Of a DNA stretch of 64,000 nt, positions 19,279 through 30,645 are shown in pieces. This stretch comes from Euborellia annulipes (taxonomy: Eukaryota > Arthropoda > Insecta > Dermaptera > Anisolabididae): positions 1-64,000 of the forward strand of contig JAKCPI010027342.1 of NCBI GenBank assembly GCA_023213315.1, given 5' to 3'. The translations under genes and the position numbers were made by a program. Below the pieces are notes generated by a model that saw nothing but the letters and a program-made list of their open reading frames with translations, did not search any database and was not told the origin of the DNA. Every line of letters begins with the position of its first letter. Position 1 is the first letter of the stretch.

Positions 19279-20849
19279 TAAGATAATGTTTCAACAAGAG
19301 CCTACAATAAACGATAGATAAAAGGAAATTTTTAGAAAGACATGAATAACACAAGTGCCCAGTACTTGATAACGGCTGGAGAATAAGCAGTAGAAACGTA
19401 CAGTATTTATATTTTTAATAAATAATTAATAAACAAAATGTGGTCTATAATTAAAAATTCCTCTAATAATAATAATTCAAACCACAAAAGCTTTAATAAA
19501 CACATTCGGGATATTTATTTATTTATTTTTTTATTTTTAGAGTAGTGATATCGTAATTTCAGTTTCCATTTTAATTTAATTAAAAAAAAATAAAATAAAA
19601 TAAAAAAAAAAGTTAAGTTTATTTAAACTTAATTATTTGTATTACGCATTATAAACATTTATTAGAAATTTTTTAATATTCATAGATTCTGACTTTTGCA
19701 CGTGTTTTTTCCTTCTAAGCTAAATTTTGAATGGATAGAAAGAGAGAGAGGGTTTAAGGGTGAAGGGTGACTTACCATCCGGATAATCGAATCGAAAAAC
19801 CCTCTCGCCCTTTGCTTGGACTCCCTCCCTCTCCCAATACACACACACACACATACACATACGCACACACACATATATAGAGTTGAAAAAGGAAGGGGTG
19901 GACACTGTTTCCATTGCCGGGAATGAAGGCATTCTGTAAAGGGACACCCACCCATACCCTTAAGGTAGATCCGATTGATTCCCTCCCCCTCCTACTCCTC
20001 CTCGTCGTCGTCAAAGATTCCACAGTTTGGAAATAAAAATGAACCTGATCCCCTTTTTTCTCTCTTCCCCCTTTCAATGCCATTCCCTTAACTTTTCTTT
20101 CGTCTTCCATTGAAAAAGCAAACAACTCAACTCTCTTTTTTTTTCTTCCCTCCTCTTTTATTTTCTTCCAATTGGAACATGAATTTTTAAGTAATAACTA
20201 AATGAAATTACAAATATAAATATTTCTCAATTTCGTTGTGGTTATATACCCTTTTTTCCCTCTTTCAATTACTTTTCTCTTTTATTTTAACTTCCTTAAA
20301 TAAATACTACATGCTGTATTTCTAGTTACAAGATCGCTAACATATTTATTTCATACTCCCCTAAGGACATTTTTAGCTTGGCTTCTTCCAAATTGAATGA
20401 AATATTCACCAACAACTTCTTGAAGTTAATAGACAAACTTCTAGTTTGTCTAATCAAGAATTTCAAATTTGGTTCGTTTATATAAATTCATAATTTATGT
20501 TTTTTTATTTTATTTATTTATTTTTCTTTTAATTAAATTAAAATGGAAACTGAAATTACGATATCACTACTCTTTAAATATTTAAGCATTTTTTTTTCAA
20601 GTCTTTTTGGTATCTGAGTTCATTTAAACTCCGTCTAAATTAATTATAATTTTATCGTTTTGTACGGGAAGGAAGCTTTTAACCCTTAGATGATAAAACA
20701 AATCCCAGATTTATGCAAATTTTTTCTTTCTTCAAAGAGGAACTGTACATTCAATCTTTGATGGTATTAAAATGATTTAAATAAATTTTTTTGATAAAAA
20801 AAAAGCCAAGAACCCTTATTCTAATCAGCAATTATTTTTTTTAGTTTTT
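19279..20849. other. Unique DNA with purine/pyrimidine-rich island
   Basis: A GC-richer, strand-asymmetric patch (about 19740-20110) contains a (CA)n microsatellite. Overlapping frames in three phases there reflect low complexity. No gene recognised. Confidence 0.45.
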
Positions 20850-21070
20850 TCGGCATCTTCGGCCAATAGACTTTAAACGATACTCATTATTTAAATATGA
20901 ATCTGTATATGTGGGAGCTCAGGCATTTTATTTATACCATTTGGTATTAAAATGATTTAAATAATTTCATCGGACTTCCCTGGGATCCGAACCAGCACCC
21001 CTTGGCTTTAAGATTATCAATATTGTCATTTATCACTTTCTCTATCCTCGGAGGGGAGGGGGAGCTAAAT
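20850..21070 (-). mobile_element. SINE-1-related, old diverged copy
   Basis: The minus-strand order of modules matches SINE-1: a head with CCAAGGGGTGCTGGTTCGGATCC, then CCGATGAAATTATTTAAATC, then a diverged GGCCGAAGATGCCG end. Similar old copies at 38265-38470, 42640-42785, 53290-53475 and 61520-61690 define a sister subfamily. Confidence 0.65.
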
Positions 21071-21104
21071 AGCAAGTTCGTTTTATAGATTTTAAATGGG
21101 ATCC

Positions 21105-21282
21105 AAACCCTCAGAGGCATAGCATTAGCTTCTGATGCCCAAGGCCAAGGGTTCGCTTCCCGTTCCAGTCGAAAAACTTGTTACGATTGAATTGGATACC
21201 AATTATTTGAAATGGCCAAATACGTCTAAATGACCTCCGATGCCTAAAAAGGCCTTAAATAATTAAATAAAAAAAAAAAACT
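21105..21282 (+). mobile_element. tRNA-derived SINE-2, full copy
   Basis: A-box-like GAGGCATAGCATTAGC, B-box-like GGGTTCGCTTCCC, a body with GGATACC and CTAAATGACCTCCGATGCC, and an A-rich tail. It shares the tail module with 12766-12898. Confidence 0.7.
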
Positions 21283-22110
21283 TGTTTTGATATCTAGCGG
21301 ACATTTTAACAATTAATTTGAAACACTCAGTTGATAATAAATTATACAAATATTTATTTAAAAAAAATAAATAAAATACTTTTATCATTTTAATCCAATT
21401 TGCAGGTTCATTAGTGTGGATCTTTTTTAAAAGATAATATCTAATACTAAATAATAAATTTCCCTAGAATATACGGTATATAAGTGTATATAGGCATATA
21501 TATATATAAAAGAAATATAAGTATTTGGTTCATTTTTCAACAATATTTTTATGAACTGGCATGAAAATGATATATGAAGTTTGACTAAATATTTAAAGAT
21601 GATAAATGAATCAGAAAAACTGAATAAACACATCGCAACTCTCTCTCTCTTCTTTAATCCTTAATGTCAAAAAGATCCAACCATTTTGATATAAATAAAT
21701 AATAATAATAACAACAACCGACTCTGAGAAGTCAACAAATTTTATTTGACACACGCACACATAACTACGTGTTTGTTTTCTCTAAATTCGAAAGTGGAGA
21801 AAGAGGAGCTCATAAACATCAGAAAAGAGAGTCATTAATGATAACACGTCCGCTAATTCGAAAATGACTCTTTCTCTCTCTCCCTCTTGCAAGAAGTAAG
21901 TAACGTAATAACGTAACTTGGTAAAGTAATCAAGTTGGGTATGATGGGAAATTTCCTTATTCTCTCTCTCTCTCATCACACACACACATACATACACATT
22001 ATGTATAGTTTAATAAATTTAAAACTCAACCAACAGACGGATATTATTCAAGATTTGGCATTGAGATGTCCGAAATATATGTCTGATTAAATGTATGGGA
22101 CCGAGACTTG
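21283..22110. other. Unique AT-rich DNA
   Basis: Contains (CT)n/(GA)n and (CA)n tracts (about 21640 and 21870-21996). No gene. Confidence 0.5.
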
Positions 22111-22112
22111 TA

Positions 22113-22340
22113 AAGTGAGGGCCACAATTAAGTTCCCACCTGGGAGCCAGAGCATTAAGTATATGGAATATAGTGAAATAATTTTAAATTTGAAAAGACA
22201 AAATAAAATCATCTGTACCAGATTTTATTTTAGCTTTTCGGTCATTCAAATTATATCACTATATATCATATACTAACCCTGGTATACAATATACATAAGG
22301 CTCTGACTCCCATATGGGAACTTAATTGTGGCGCTCACTG
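22113..22340. mobile_element. Tc1/mariner-like MITE, TA-flanked
   Basis: The ends AAGTGAGGGCCACAATTAAG and CAGTGAGCGCCACAATTAAG are inverted repeats that extend about 35 bp into mirrored GGGAAC/GTTCCC blocks. TA dinucleotides flank both ends (22111-22112 and 22341-22342). 228 bp, no transposase. The copy at 39381-39605 has the same terminal motif. Confidence 0.75.
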
Positions 22341-22344
22341 TACA

Positions 22345-22484
22345 GGAGACGTTTCGGACAAATAAAATTTTGTCCGAAACGTTTCCTTTTCGGCATTTGG
22401 CATCCAAAGGCTCTCCTTATTTGCTGCACCTGTACTTGCTCTTTTCCATTCCATAACATCAACAGCAACTTCTCTTCAAATTCT
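22345..22484 (-). mobile_element. Arm of the hammerhead inverted-repeat family
   Basis: This is the reverse complement of the left arm of the element at 10469-11208. It includes the GAGACGTTTCGGACAAA segment, here fused head-to-head with its own inverse to give a tight GGACAAA/TTTGTCC hairpin. The CTGANGA half of the core is lost. Confidence 0.65.
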
Positions 22485-22496
22485 ATATATAAAAAT

Positions 22497-22976
22497 ACTG
22501 TATATAGAAAGTATTGGTTTCATGTCAACAAATTTGATATCGAGATTTTGATGCAAATAAAAAAAAAAAGGGTCACACAAATTGATCTGTGCGGGTTGAT
22601 TTTAAGCATGAAGAAAATGAGCTTAATGAGGTTGAAATTTTATATTTTAAGAAAATAAACTTTTGAACAAAATCATTTTTTTTCGAATTTCTCAAAATTC
22701 ACTGAAACAATTTTGATTTCAATTCATAAATCAACTATTTTTTTAGATGCTCTTTAAAAAGTATATTAATAATTTTTTTTCTAAAACGTGTTTGAAGTAC
22801 ACTTGATTACTTTCTCTTATTTCCAATGCATTCATAGCTCAGCGCCTTCTATGAAATGCAAGAGGTCAAGTTTGAAACTAAGACGCTAAGGGGAACTAAA
22901 TATATCTCGACATAAAAAAATCTGATGTGACAGCAGAAGGTACGTTGTATGCTGTGCGTTAATCCCACCAGATTTT
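22497..22976 (+). mobile_element. Two-hairpin element, decayed copy D
   Basis: A diverged copy with the modules in family order: AGAAAGTATTGG, TTTGATATCGAGATTTTGATG, AGGTTGAAATTTTATATTT and the B-hairpin end AATCTGATGTGAC...CCCACCAGATTTT. It has several deletions, including most of the microsatellite. Confidence 0.8.
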
Positions 22977-23454
22977 ATTTTTAATCACAACCCCCACCGT
23001 AGACAAATTACTATTGAAGGGAGAGTTAATTTTCCATGCATCTTGTTGGTGATTCTCGTTTGGTTTTTAATCGCGTGGATGACCCAAGCGAGTGGTCGCT
23101 GTTTGCTCATCAGCCGACTGCGCTCATGCATGACACTCAACAGCTTAAGCCAATCAGTGTTTATTTGGTGTAATGGCAATCAAATAAAAGCTGGAGATGG
23201 CCCTCTCTCTCTCTCTCTACAGTACAACTATTTACCCTAATCATTAAACACAGCGGTTTTTTAATCAATATCCATTTCACCCTTTTATTCCAGGAAAGGG
23301 TGCTGCAATATCAATTAAAAACATTTTATTATTAATTGATTATTAATATCTTCTATTGAAATTTATCTCTTAAGGGAGTTCAGGAGGTAGAAGTTACGCA
23401 TGTTTTTCCCGAGAAGAGGGCGTTGTGTGTCTTCAAAAGTAAGCAAAAGAAAAA
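22977..23454. other. Unique DNA with GC-richer island
   Basis: The stretch 23035-23200 is notably GC-richer than its surroundings and contains a consensus CCAAT-box context (AGCCAATCAG), with a (CT)n tract following. Frames exist on both strands, with no recognisable protein. It could be a regulatory element or an old exon. Confidence 0.35.
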
Positions 23455-23890
23455 AAAATACCTATTACGAAAATTTGCCAAGAGGTGTCAGAATGGTAGC
23501 TAATAATTTAATTGATTTGTTTTAACAATGAAATTACTTTATAAATGTTATTAGGCCTATATATTATGTATCTTGTAAAAGTATATAATATATAAATATA
23601 GGCCAGATATAGGCTAATAAGCGATCGGCTGTTAGATTAGCCTGCCATCTTTTGCAAGAGTGCTGAACTATTTGACATTTAATTTTTTGCTGTGCTTGAT
23701 AACAAAAAAAAAAAATTAATTTCCTTAATTTTTAATGTCATTAAAAAAATTATAACTCTCTGACCCAATAATCCCTTATGAATATAATTAATTTAAAAAA
23801 AAAACCTCATTGTAAAATTCCTTATAAAAGTCTAGTTTTTTTAAAGTACGTTTAGACGCCGCCCCCTCACCCCCTCAATAAATAAAAATA
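23455..23890 (+). repeat. Three-copy interspersed repeat R3, copy 1
   Basis: It shares a long colinear block with 32035-32262 and 63100-63650: AAAATTTGCC, ACTTTATAAATGTTATTA, GGCCAGATATAGGCTAATA and the TGCCATCTTTTGCA block. Copies 1 and 3 also share the downstream CCCAATAATC block. There are no terminal repeats or coding. Class unknown. Confidence 0.75.
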
Positions 23891-24970
23891 ATAGTCAAAA
23901 TTTTCTCCGTTTACTTAATTAAATTTCATAAAAAGTTTAATTTGATACAAAAAAAAGGAAAAAAAAGATCCTTTATGATCAGATTGAAGTCAGAATTTGA
24001 TTAAACGCTCTTCTTTTACTACCATAATTTGTTCTTTTTTCTTAGTTTACAACAGTAATTCCATTGGATTTAAGAATACTATAAAATAATAGAAAAACAT
24101 TGGAAATTGGTTCTGAGATCTCTTTTTCATGGGACAAATAATTTCCCAAATTCGATATTAAAGTCCTCTATTCTCTCTTCGATGCAGTATAATTTTTAGC
24201 GCGTTTTAAATCATAAAAAAATAAATTAGGTATCTTTCGTATTTGCTTACTGGAAGGTAGGCAACCCAAATAACTAATAAATTTCTTTGATCATTTGCTT
24301 ACTCTCAAGCAAGCAAATACGATTTATGCTTATTTTTGATAAATCTCGTGCCACGAAATTTTATTTAAATATAAAATATACAAATTTATATAGTAAAAAA
24401 AAAAAATATAATTATAAATATGAAGGATATATCACGGCCAGATTTTTAATTAATAAAGTAAATTGCATTATTTCCGGTAGGACAATTTCTCAATATCCGG
24501 GGCTAAGAGGAAAAGAGAGAGGGGTTGGGGAGGGGGTTGCAAACGGATGTTAATTTATAGATCAATTAACGAAACAGATATAAGCGGCCATCTGTTTGCC
24601 CCCCCCCCCCCTTCTCTTTGTCTCTATCAGATATTCTATTATTCACAAATGAACTTTATCATGAAATGTATCAATCATCGAACTTCCCTTCGGGGGTTCA
24701 CAGAGGATCGACAAAATACAAACAAAATGACTCTAAATAGAAACCCAACTTTATCCAAATGAATAAACAAATATGTAGATTTTACTAAAAACAGAAATCG
24801 CATTTTTTTTTATTGGCTAAAATGAGTTCATTAGAATATCCTCCTCCAGTCTGCTTAATATCTATTTTTGCGCTCTGATCTAGAAATAAAGGACACTATG
24901 AAAAATAAAAACATTTCTTTAAAAAATAGGCAAATTTACTTCAAACATGTTTTCTATTTAAATTTAAAAT
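23891..24970. other. Unique AT-rich DNA
   Basis: No repeat or gene is recognised. A C-run occurs near 24600 and a purine-rich patch near 24505-24540. Confidence 0.45.
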
Positions 24971-24978
24971 ATTTATAT

Positions 24979-25297
24979 TAGGGTCCGACCGAAACAAGAT
25001 TTTCAGCCGAAACCGAAAGCGAAACCGAATATTCGGCCTCAACCTTAATTTCGGCCGAAACCGTAACCGAAACCGAAACTTGTATTTCCTATAAAAAAAA
25101 TTTATATTTTTTTTTTTTTTTGAAATTTTTTCCCCTCCGTGAAAATCATTTTACCTTTTTTTTAGGGAGACGAAAAATTTTTTCTCCAATTTTTTCTCCT
25201 TCAAATGCAAATCATTTGACCTCTTTTTTTAAGAGTCAAGTTTCGGCTACTTTTTGGCCGAAACCGTAACCGAAACCGAATATTCGGTCGGTTCCTA
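24979..25297. mobile_element. hAT-like MITE, TSD ATTTATAT
   Basis: The terminal inverted repeats are TAGGGTCCGACCGAA and TAGGAACCGACCGAA. Perfect 8-bp duplications ATTTATAT lie at 24971-24978 and 25298-25305. The sub-terminal regions are tandem CCGAAACCGAAA hexamer-like repeats, mirrored at both ends. 319 bp, no coding. The 8-bp TSD and TAGGG ends place it with hAT elements. Confidence 0.88.
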
Positions 25298-25325
25298 ATT
25301 TATATAGAAATAGAAGATTGGACGG

Positions 25326-25400
25326 GAACAGCGACCAAGTCCGCAACCCTTGGTATAGAAAGCCAGCACGCTAACCACTACACCAAGCCCGAGGACACGC
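25326..25400 (-). repeat. SINE-1 tRNA-like head fragment
   Basis: Minus strand: GGGCTTGGTGTAGTGGTTAGCGTGCTGG (A box) and GGGTTGCGGACTTGG (B-box region), cut off after the head. Confidence 0.65.
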
Positions 25401-26305
25401 CTCGCTTTAAAGTCATGAATATTCAACAATTAAAACAGCAATAATAATGTTATTTTCCTTTTTAGTTCATTAAAATTTTTTTTTTTAATTATATCTTTCA
25501 AATGTCAATATTTAGGAACATTCTTTTGTAATTGGAGCCGTGTTTGAGTTTTTATTTTCTCAGTTGAGTTGGTTTCAAAAAGTAAGAGTAGCGAGGGAGG
25601 AGAGGGAGGGGGAGGGGGATCGTTAAGCAAAAATGCCGCAAAGAAATTCCAGGCAACAGAAAACGGGCAGCTAATCGTCTGGAATACTGTACATTTGTGT
25701 CTTTAATGGTCTTGATTTTTTTTATCTCTCTTTTTCCATTTTGACCGATTTCTAGTTTCTTGCTATTTGTTCTTTTTTTTTTTTGTATGTGTGTTTGTGT
25801 GTGGTAGATATAATGTATTTCAAATTTGCATCGTTTTGTCGTCGTTTTTGCATTTGAGTTTGAAAATTACCATTCAGTCGTCTACTTGAACAAACACCAG
25901 ATGTGGTTTGGGGTGAAACCACCCCACATTTAAAGGGTATAATTTGTAAATTTATCTATAAAAGAGAGAGAAAAAAAGACGTCTTGTTTGGGTTGGGATT
26001 TTTTTTTATACCGCCAGTTAAATTGCCTAATGGGGTGGATTGAAATAAAAATTATCAAGATTACTCTTAAAAAAATTTTACTGCCGATTGGAATCACTTT
26101 TTACATTTTACATCTCCTCCTACACCTACTCCCCATATCATTGCTTAATTAAGCTATTAAAATGAGGGGGAGGGAATATACTCTATAATATTTGTTATAG
26201 TCAAATGGATCATAGAAACTAAAAATTGGCTTTTTTAAATTAGATTATTAATTTATATTATAATATAAAAAAAATTAAATGGAAAAATGTATGGATGAAA
26301 TATCT
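25401..26305. other. Unique DNA
   Basis: A G-rich patch near 25590-25620, TG-rich stretches near 25785 and AT-rich remainder. No gene. Confidence 0.4.
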
Positions 26306-26307
26306 AC

Positions 26308-26425
26308 ATACATTTGGTATCCAAATGGCTTAAATAAAATCATCTGACTGCCTGGGGTCCGAACCTGCGAAGTTTGGTATACGAGGTTAGCACGCTAACC
26401 TCTACACCAAACCCCGAGGGCCCAC
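26308..26425 (-). mobile_element. SINE-1, 5' half only
   Basis: Minus strand: the head with GGTGTAGAGGTTAGCGTGC (A box) and GTTCGGACCCC (B box), continuing to the CCATTTGG/CCAAATG motif and then truncated. This is one of the best-preserved promoter regions of the family in the window. Confidence 0.8.
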
Positions 26426-27168
26426 AAAATATATTTTGATTTGATGATATATATTAAAACATATTTAAAATGGCCAGAGACAACGATCCTAAATGATGAC
26501 ATTGTCAACATCTTCAAATTGGATTGGTATGGTTGTTTTAAATCTTAACCTATCTCTTTAGATTTTCTTCTTCCTCTTATTATTGATTCGTCTGAAATGT
26601 CTCTCTTTGCATTTCGCAAATATATTTCATTAATGAAAAAAGAAATTCAATTGGAAGAAAGAGACAGAAAGAAGGAGCGAGAAAAAAAAATATATGCAGC
26701 TATATAAAATGTAGATACGAAGATAGAAAGACATGACGTGAGTCGATTTGAAATTTTTATTTTAAGATCAAGAATATATATACCGTATGAAATTCTTCAA
26801 AATTATTATTATTATATATCATAACAGATAAAATAAAAATACCTGGATTTTATTGGATTAGGCCTTAAATCACGTGAATATCTCGTATTTCATAGACAAA
26901 AAAAATTGATATTCATTACCAGGTTTATTTTAGTTATCAGTTTATTTTGCTCTTTAATTCTTGATATACTGTAATTTTTTTCCCCAGAACAGTTTGATTA
27001 TTATACTGTATATAATATATTTAATTTAATTATTTGTTAATTGAGCTTTTGAACAGATTTCTCAATTTGCCTATCTCATCGACTGAGGGTTTGATTGGTC
27101 ACCTTGATTTTGAGATAACGAAAATTAGAATAATAAATAATACTCAAATATCAGAGTTTGAAAGTGTA
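26426..27168. other. Unique AT-rich DNA
   Basis: No gene or family repeat recognised. Confidence 0.5.
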
Positions 27169-27176
27169 GTCTAGAG

Positions 27177-27690
27177 CAGTGCTTTTTAAAATTTTTGCGG
27201 CCCCCTTAGAGCCCAAGTCATTTTCTGAAGTCCCCCCCCCCCTCTTTCTTTTTTAAACAAAAATACTGACAATTATACATATTTTCTAAATTTTATAATT
27301 CTAATCCAAGTATTTCAACTTATTTAACAATAATAATTTATTTGTTACATTTGAGAAGAGTTGCAAATGTCACAACACACTTCTTCTTTCTTCGCCTTAA
27401 TTTCGCGGTGCAGAGTCGGCGGATCATAGGTTTTTGCGACCGGGAAGAAATAGAACAGGCCGGCCCGTCGCACGGTCTGACGCCTATTGAAAATATAGAA
27501 GGAAAGAGACTGACATGTAAAGAACAGAAGTACTGCCAGTCCCAGCTAGGGTAGCTCGTGGTCGCCATCCACGAACCCACAAGGTGTGGGCCCCTGAGCA
27601 AAACAACACACTCATTAATCAAAACATAATAATCAAAATATAATGCTTATTTTTTTCGAGCCGCGACTTCGAAAAGTTTAAAAAGCACTG
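27177..27690. mobile_element. hAT-like MITE, TSD GTCTAGAG
   Basis: The 14-bp terminal inverted repeats CAGTGCTTTTTAAA / TTTAAAAAGCACTG are perfect. The 8-bp duplication GTCTAGAG is exact (27169-27176 and 27691-27698). 514 bp. The centre (about 27450-27605) holds a GC-richer module that recurs at 48238-48384 and, diverged, near 62226-62390. Its 70-94-codon frames on both strands show no recognisable domain. Confidence 0.9.
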
Positions 27691-27797
27691 GTCTAGAGAT
27701 AGGCAGGACCTTTACAGAGGAAGCTCCAACTCTAAATTTCGTCATATAAATATATATTCACCCTCGGCGGTCCTAGAAGTAGGGCATGTTGAGAACA

Positions 27798-28118
27798 GTT
27801 GGTAACACAAGTGACTGACTGGTGTTCTCAAGAGTGGAGCCTTGAAAGGTAACCAAAATGCTTAGCCGTCGGAATTGTTGACTTTAAAGTAGCTTTTCCC
27901 CTTGAGTTGAATTAAATAAAGATAATTAATTTCAGGAGGAGTGGCTGAATGTACCGGAATAATGAGTAGTGAAGAGATTCAAGACAGCCAAAAGCAATAA
28001 AGAAAAAATATATTTATGTTTCGCTTTATTTTACACTCTTGTCGATGTTTCGGCCGATATTCCGGCTCAAGGTTACACTCTTGAGCAATTCAGGCACTCG
28101 TGGCGCCGACTATACAGA
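27798..28118. mobile_element. MITE with CACAAGTG ends, copy 1
   Basis: Left end GTAACACAAGTG, with GTGGAGCCTTGAAAGG and AACCAAAATGCTTAGCCG. Right end CACTCGTGGCGCCGACTATA. The same modules occur at 39177-39378 and 57370-57490. A hammerhead-like relict (TCGATGTTTCGGCCG..CGGCTCAAG) lies inside near 28041-28080. Confidence 0.55.
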
Positions 28119-29193
28119 TCGAAATCGATAGACTTTGAGCAAGGCCTGCTTTTTTCCATTGTTTGAGTTAATAAATATCAATTGTATGTTTTTACACATA
28201 TTTGTTAAATACAACTCAAAGACTGCTTTAAATGGTTGTAGCAGAGGATGGCGTTTGGTCACCCGAAACATCGACAAGGTATAAATAAAAAATTTTATAA
28301 TTTTATTTAAAAATTACTAAAAAAAAATCTATGGTTTAATCTCTTTTCTTTCTTTATTCCCCTGCTTTTAAATTTTCTATCTTTAATTTGAATCTCTTTT
28401 TGATTTAATGTAAACATCTCCTACTCATATAAAATAAACTTTATAAATATGAATAAAACGCTGGGTTTTGAAGATATCTAAAGCGTGAAATGCAACTTTT
28501 ATATAATATTATTATTATTATTATAACTTGATGATTCAATGTTTAAAAGATTGACATTTTTCTTTTATTTATTAAATTTTTTTTTTCAATTTTCATTCCG
28601 GGAGCTTCTCCCTTTCCATCTCTAATAAATAAAGCGTCTCGTTTTTGTTCTGGTTTTTGCAACACAACACGCTATAAGATATATCCATTTGAATTGATTT
28701 TATTTGCGTGCTTTTCGCTTTCCATAAAAATCTCCTCTTCGTTTCTTTTATATGTATATTTTTTTTACTCCGTTCACTAAATCTTTTTTTTCCCTCTCTC
28801 TTGCTCTCCTTCGGTGAAGATTTTCAAAGCAATCTCCGCCCAAACTCTGTCTCTCGTCCATATCGAAAATGTCAGTTGACATCTCTACGCCCCAGCAATC
28901 AACAAGGCTCATTTATTACTTAAATTTCCTGCTTTTCTGAATAGAGGAAGACAGGATATCTATTCAAATAATTATTCATTAATCCCTTTAGGTTTCTATT
29001 ATTTCATCAAATCAAATATGAATAGGATCAGCTAATGAATAGATCAATATGGAATATATGAAGGGATTTAAAAATATTTGTTTGTGGAATCTATTTTAAA
29101 GCGGTGTTTGTTTTTAAATAAGGCAAAAAGGAGATCGGATAAAAGAAGATCGTCTAATTTGCTGAGTTAATAAAATCTGTTCAGTTTTCATTA
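28119..29193. other. Unique AT-rich DNA with hammerhead-like relict
   Basis: At 28240-28285, GAGGATGGCG...CACCCGAAACATCGACAAGG resembles a hammerhead half that is inverted relative to the one near 28041-28080. The remainder is AT-rich with pyrimidine-rich patches near 28720-28815. No gene. Confidence 0.4.
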
Positions 29194-29204
29194 AAATAAA
29201 AGTA

Positions 29205-29409
29205 TACCGAACGTCGCGGGTTCGGACCCCAGGCAGTCCGATGATTTTATTTAAGCCATTTGGATACCAATGGCTTAAATGGAAAACCCCCAATAGATAT
29301 TATAAATAATAACGGTTATCGCCAAAGTCTTATATGACCTAAGTTGCCGAAAATACTGTGTGAATGTGTGTGTGAGTGAAAAAAAGTGTGAGTGTTAAAA
29401 AAAAAAAAT
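29205..29409 (+). mobile_element. SINE-1, 5'-truncated, 11-bp TSD
   Basis: It starts inside the head just upstream of B box GGTTCGGACCC and ends with an A-tail. It is flanked by AAATAAAAGTA (29194-29204 and 29410-29420). Confidence 0.88.
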
Positions 29410-29447
29410 AAATAAAAGTAGACTACTACAATATTAAGCGCCTAGTG

Positions 29448-29887
29448 CAGCGTTTTCCAAACTGTGAGGCGCGCCTCCCTAGGGAGGCGTGGACGGGGGA
29501 GGCGCGAATTTTAGCCACAGCGAGCTATTTTCTAAGTGAATGCGAAGGGTTTATCAATAAAATAATTTAGAAAAAATATAATAGTTTATATTAGTTTTTG
29601 CAATAAAAATTTTCGGTTTGTATTATTTTATAACAATTTAAGTTGTGGTTTGCCAAATGAACAATCGTAGTAGTGGGTAGAATTGGAAAAGAAAGGATTT
29701 TGACAATAAATAAAAATCAATTTGATGAGTTTTATTTATTTTTTTTATTTGATTTTTATTTATTGACAAAATCCTAGCAATTCTACCTCCTCTAGGATTA
29801 ATTTATAAAATGGTTTAGGGAGGCGTTATACGATTAAATATTTTTAAGAGAGACGTGGCGGGTAACATAAAATTTGGAAACCACTTG
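29448..29887. mobile_element. hAT-like MITE of the GAGGCGCGCC family, copy 1
   Basis: The ends CAGCGTTTTCCAAACTG and a mirrored ATTTGGAAACCACTTG match the TSD-proven copies at 47352-47591 and 57559-58469. The 8-bp duplication is not preserved here. An inserted or internal inverted repeat (about 29676-29792, GACAATAAATAAAAATCAA/TTGATTTTTATTTATTG) separates the two halves. Confidence 0.75.
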
Positions 29888-29929
29888 TCACACTAGTTTA
29901 TGAAATAACTGAAAAACAAAAATAAATAT

Positions 29930-30088
29930 GAAACTCTCAATTCACGTCATTTCGGGCTAATTTTATTGGCCATCATCAAGGGTTAGAGAGTTATCATATT
30001 TACTTCTAAAGTTTGGGCATATGACGACTCCCTAACACCTGATGATGGCCAATAAAATTAGCCCGAAACGTCGTAAATTGGGAGTTTC
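29930..30088. mobile_element. Inverted-repeat element with hammerhead-like motif
   Basis: The arms of about 60 bp carry GATGATGGCCAATAAAATTAGCCCGAAA-type sequence in opposite orientations. The right arm keeps a complete CTGATGA core; the left arm has TTGATGA. Confidence 0.7.
30028..30084 (+). ncRNA. Hammerhead ribozyme-like motif (moderate)
   Basis: CTGATGA (30039-30045), stem II GGCCAAT/ATTAGCC with one mismatch, GAAAC (30065-30069) and GTC. Stem I next to the core pairs only weakly (AC/GT), with CTCCC/GGGAG pairing further out. Confidence 0.45.
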
Positions 30089-30632
30089 ATTGGTGAAGAG
30101 ACGACTCCTTCCTGACACTCTCCTATCATTGATCTCATCATTAATCACAGCTACTTTCACACCCGAGAAAAATAAATTTAGCCTTTATCAACGAACACGT
30201 CCCAAAGTTTTTCAATAAAACTAGCCCGAATCTTTAAGGCATTGGAAGTCAACCACAAGTGGGAGGTAGGAATTTTTTGATGGGTGAGGATTTTGTCTAA
30301 TATTGATTGAAGATATTTTGAATAATAGTGAATTTTTAAAAACAAAGAAATGTTTATTTAAAGCATTTTTATTAAGTTTTCCTGAGAGTTGAAAGGGGGT
30401 ATAATTTAATTTAATGTCACACAGCTCAGTAAGGATACTTTGGGCGCAAGGTTTCCTACTTTCTAGATCACAAAAATAAATAAATAAATAAATAATTTTT
30501 ATTGACCAAAAGAAGAACAATTAAACTACTATGCACAAGGCATTTACAATAATGTAGAACATGTGGGCCTTAAGAAAATTTTGCTACTAATAGAGATGTA
30601 AAAGTGGGCGGTAGGTATGAAAACAACCCTTT
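30089..30632. other. Unique AT-rich DNA
   Basis: No gene. The 99-codon minus-strand frame (30221-30520) has no recognisable domain. Confidence 0.4.
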
Positions 30633-30645
30633 AAGGTGAGCACAC

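Noticed and set aside
19680..20125. Three overlapping minus-strand frames up to 117 codons
   Set aside because: They overlap in different phases across a (CA)n tract and purine-rich DNA, which is a low-complexity effect.
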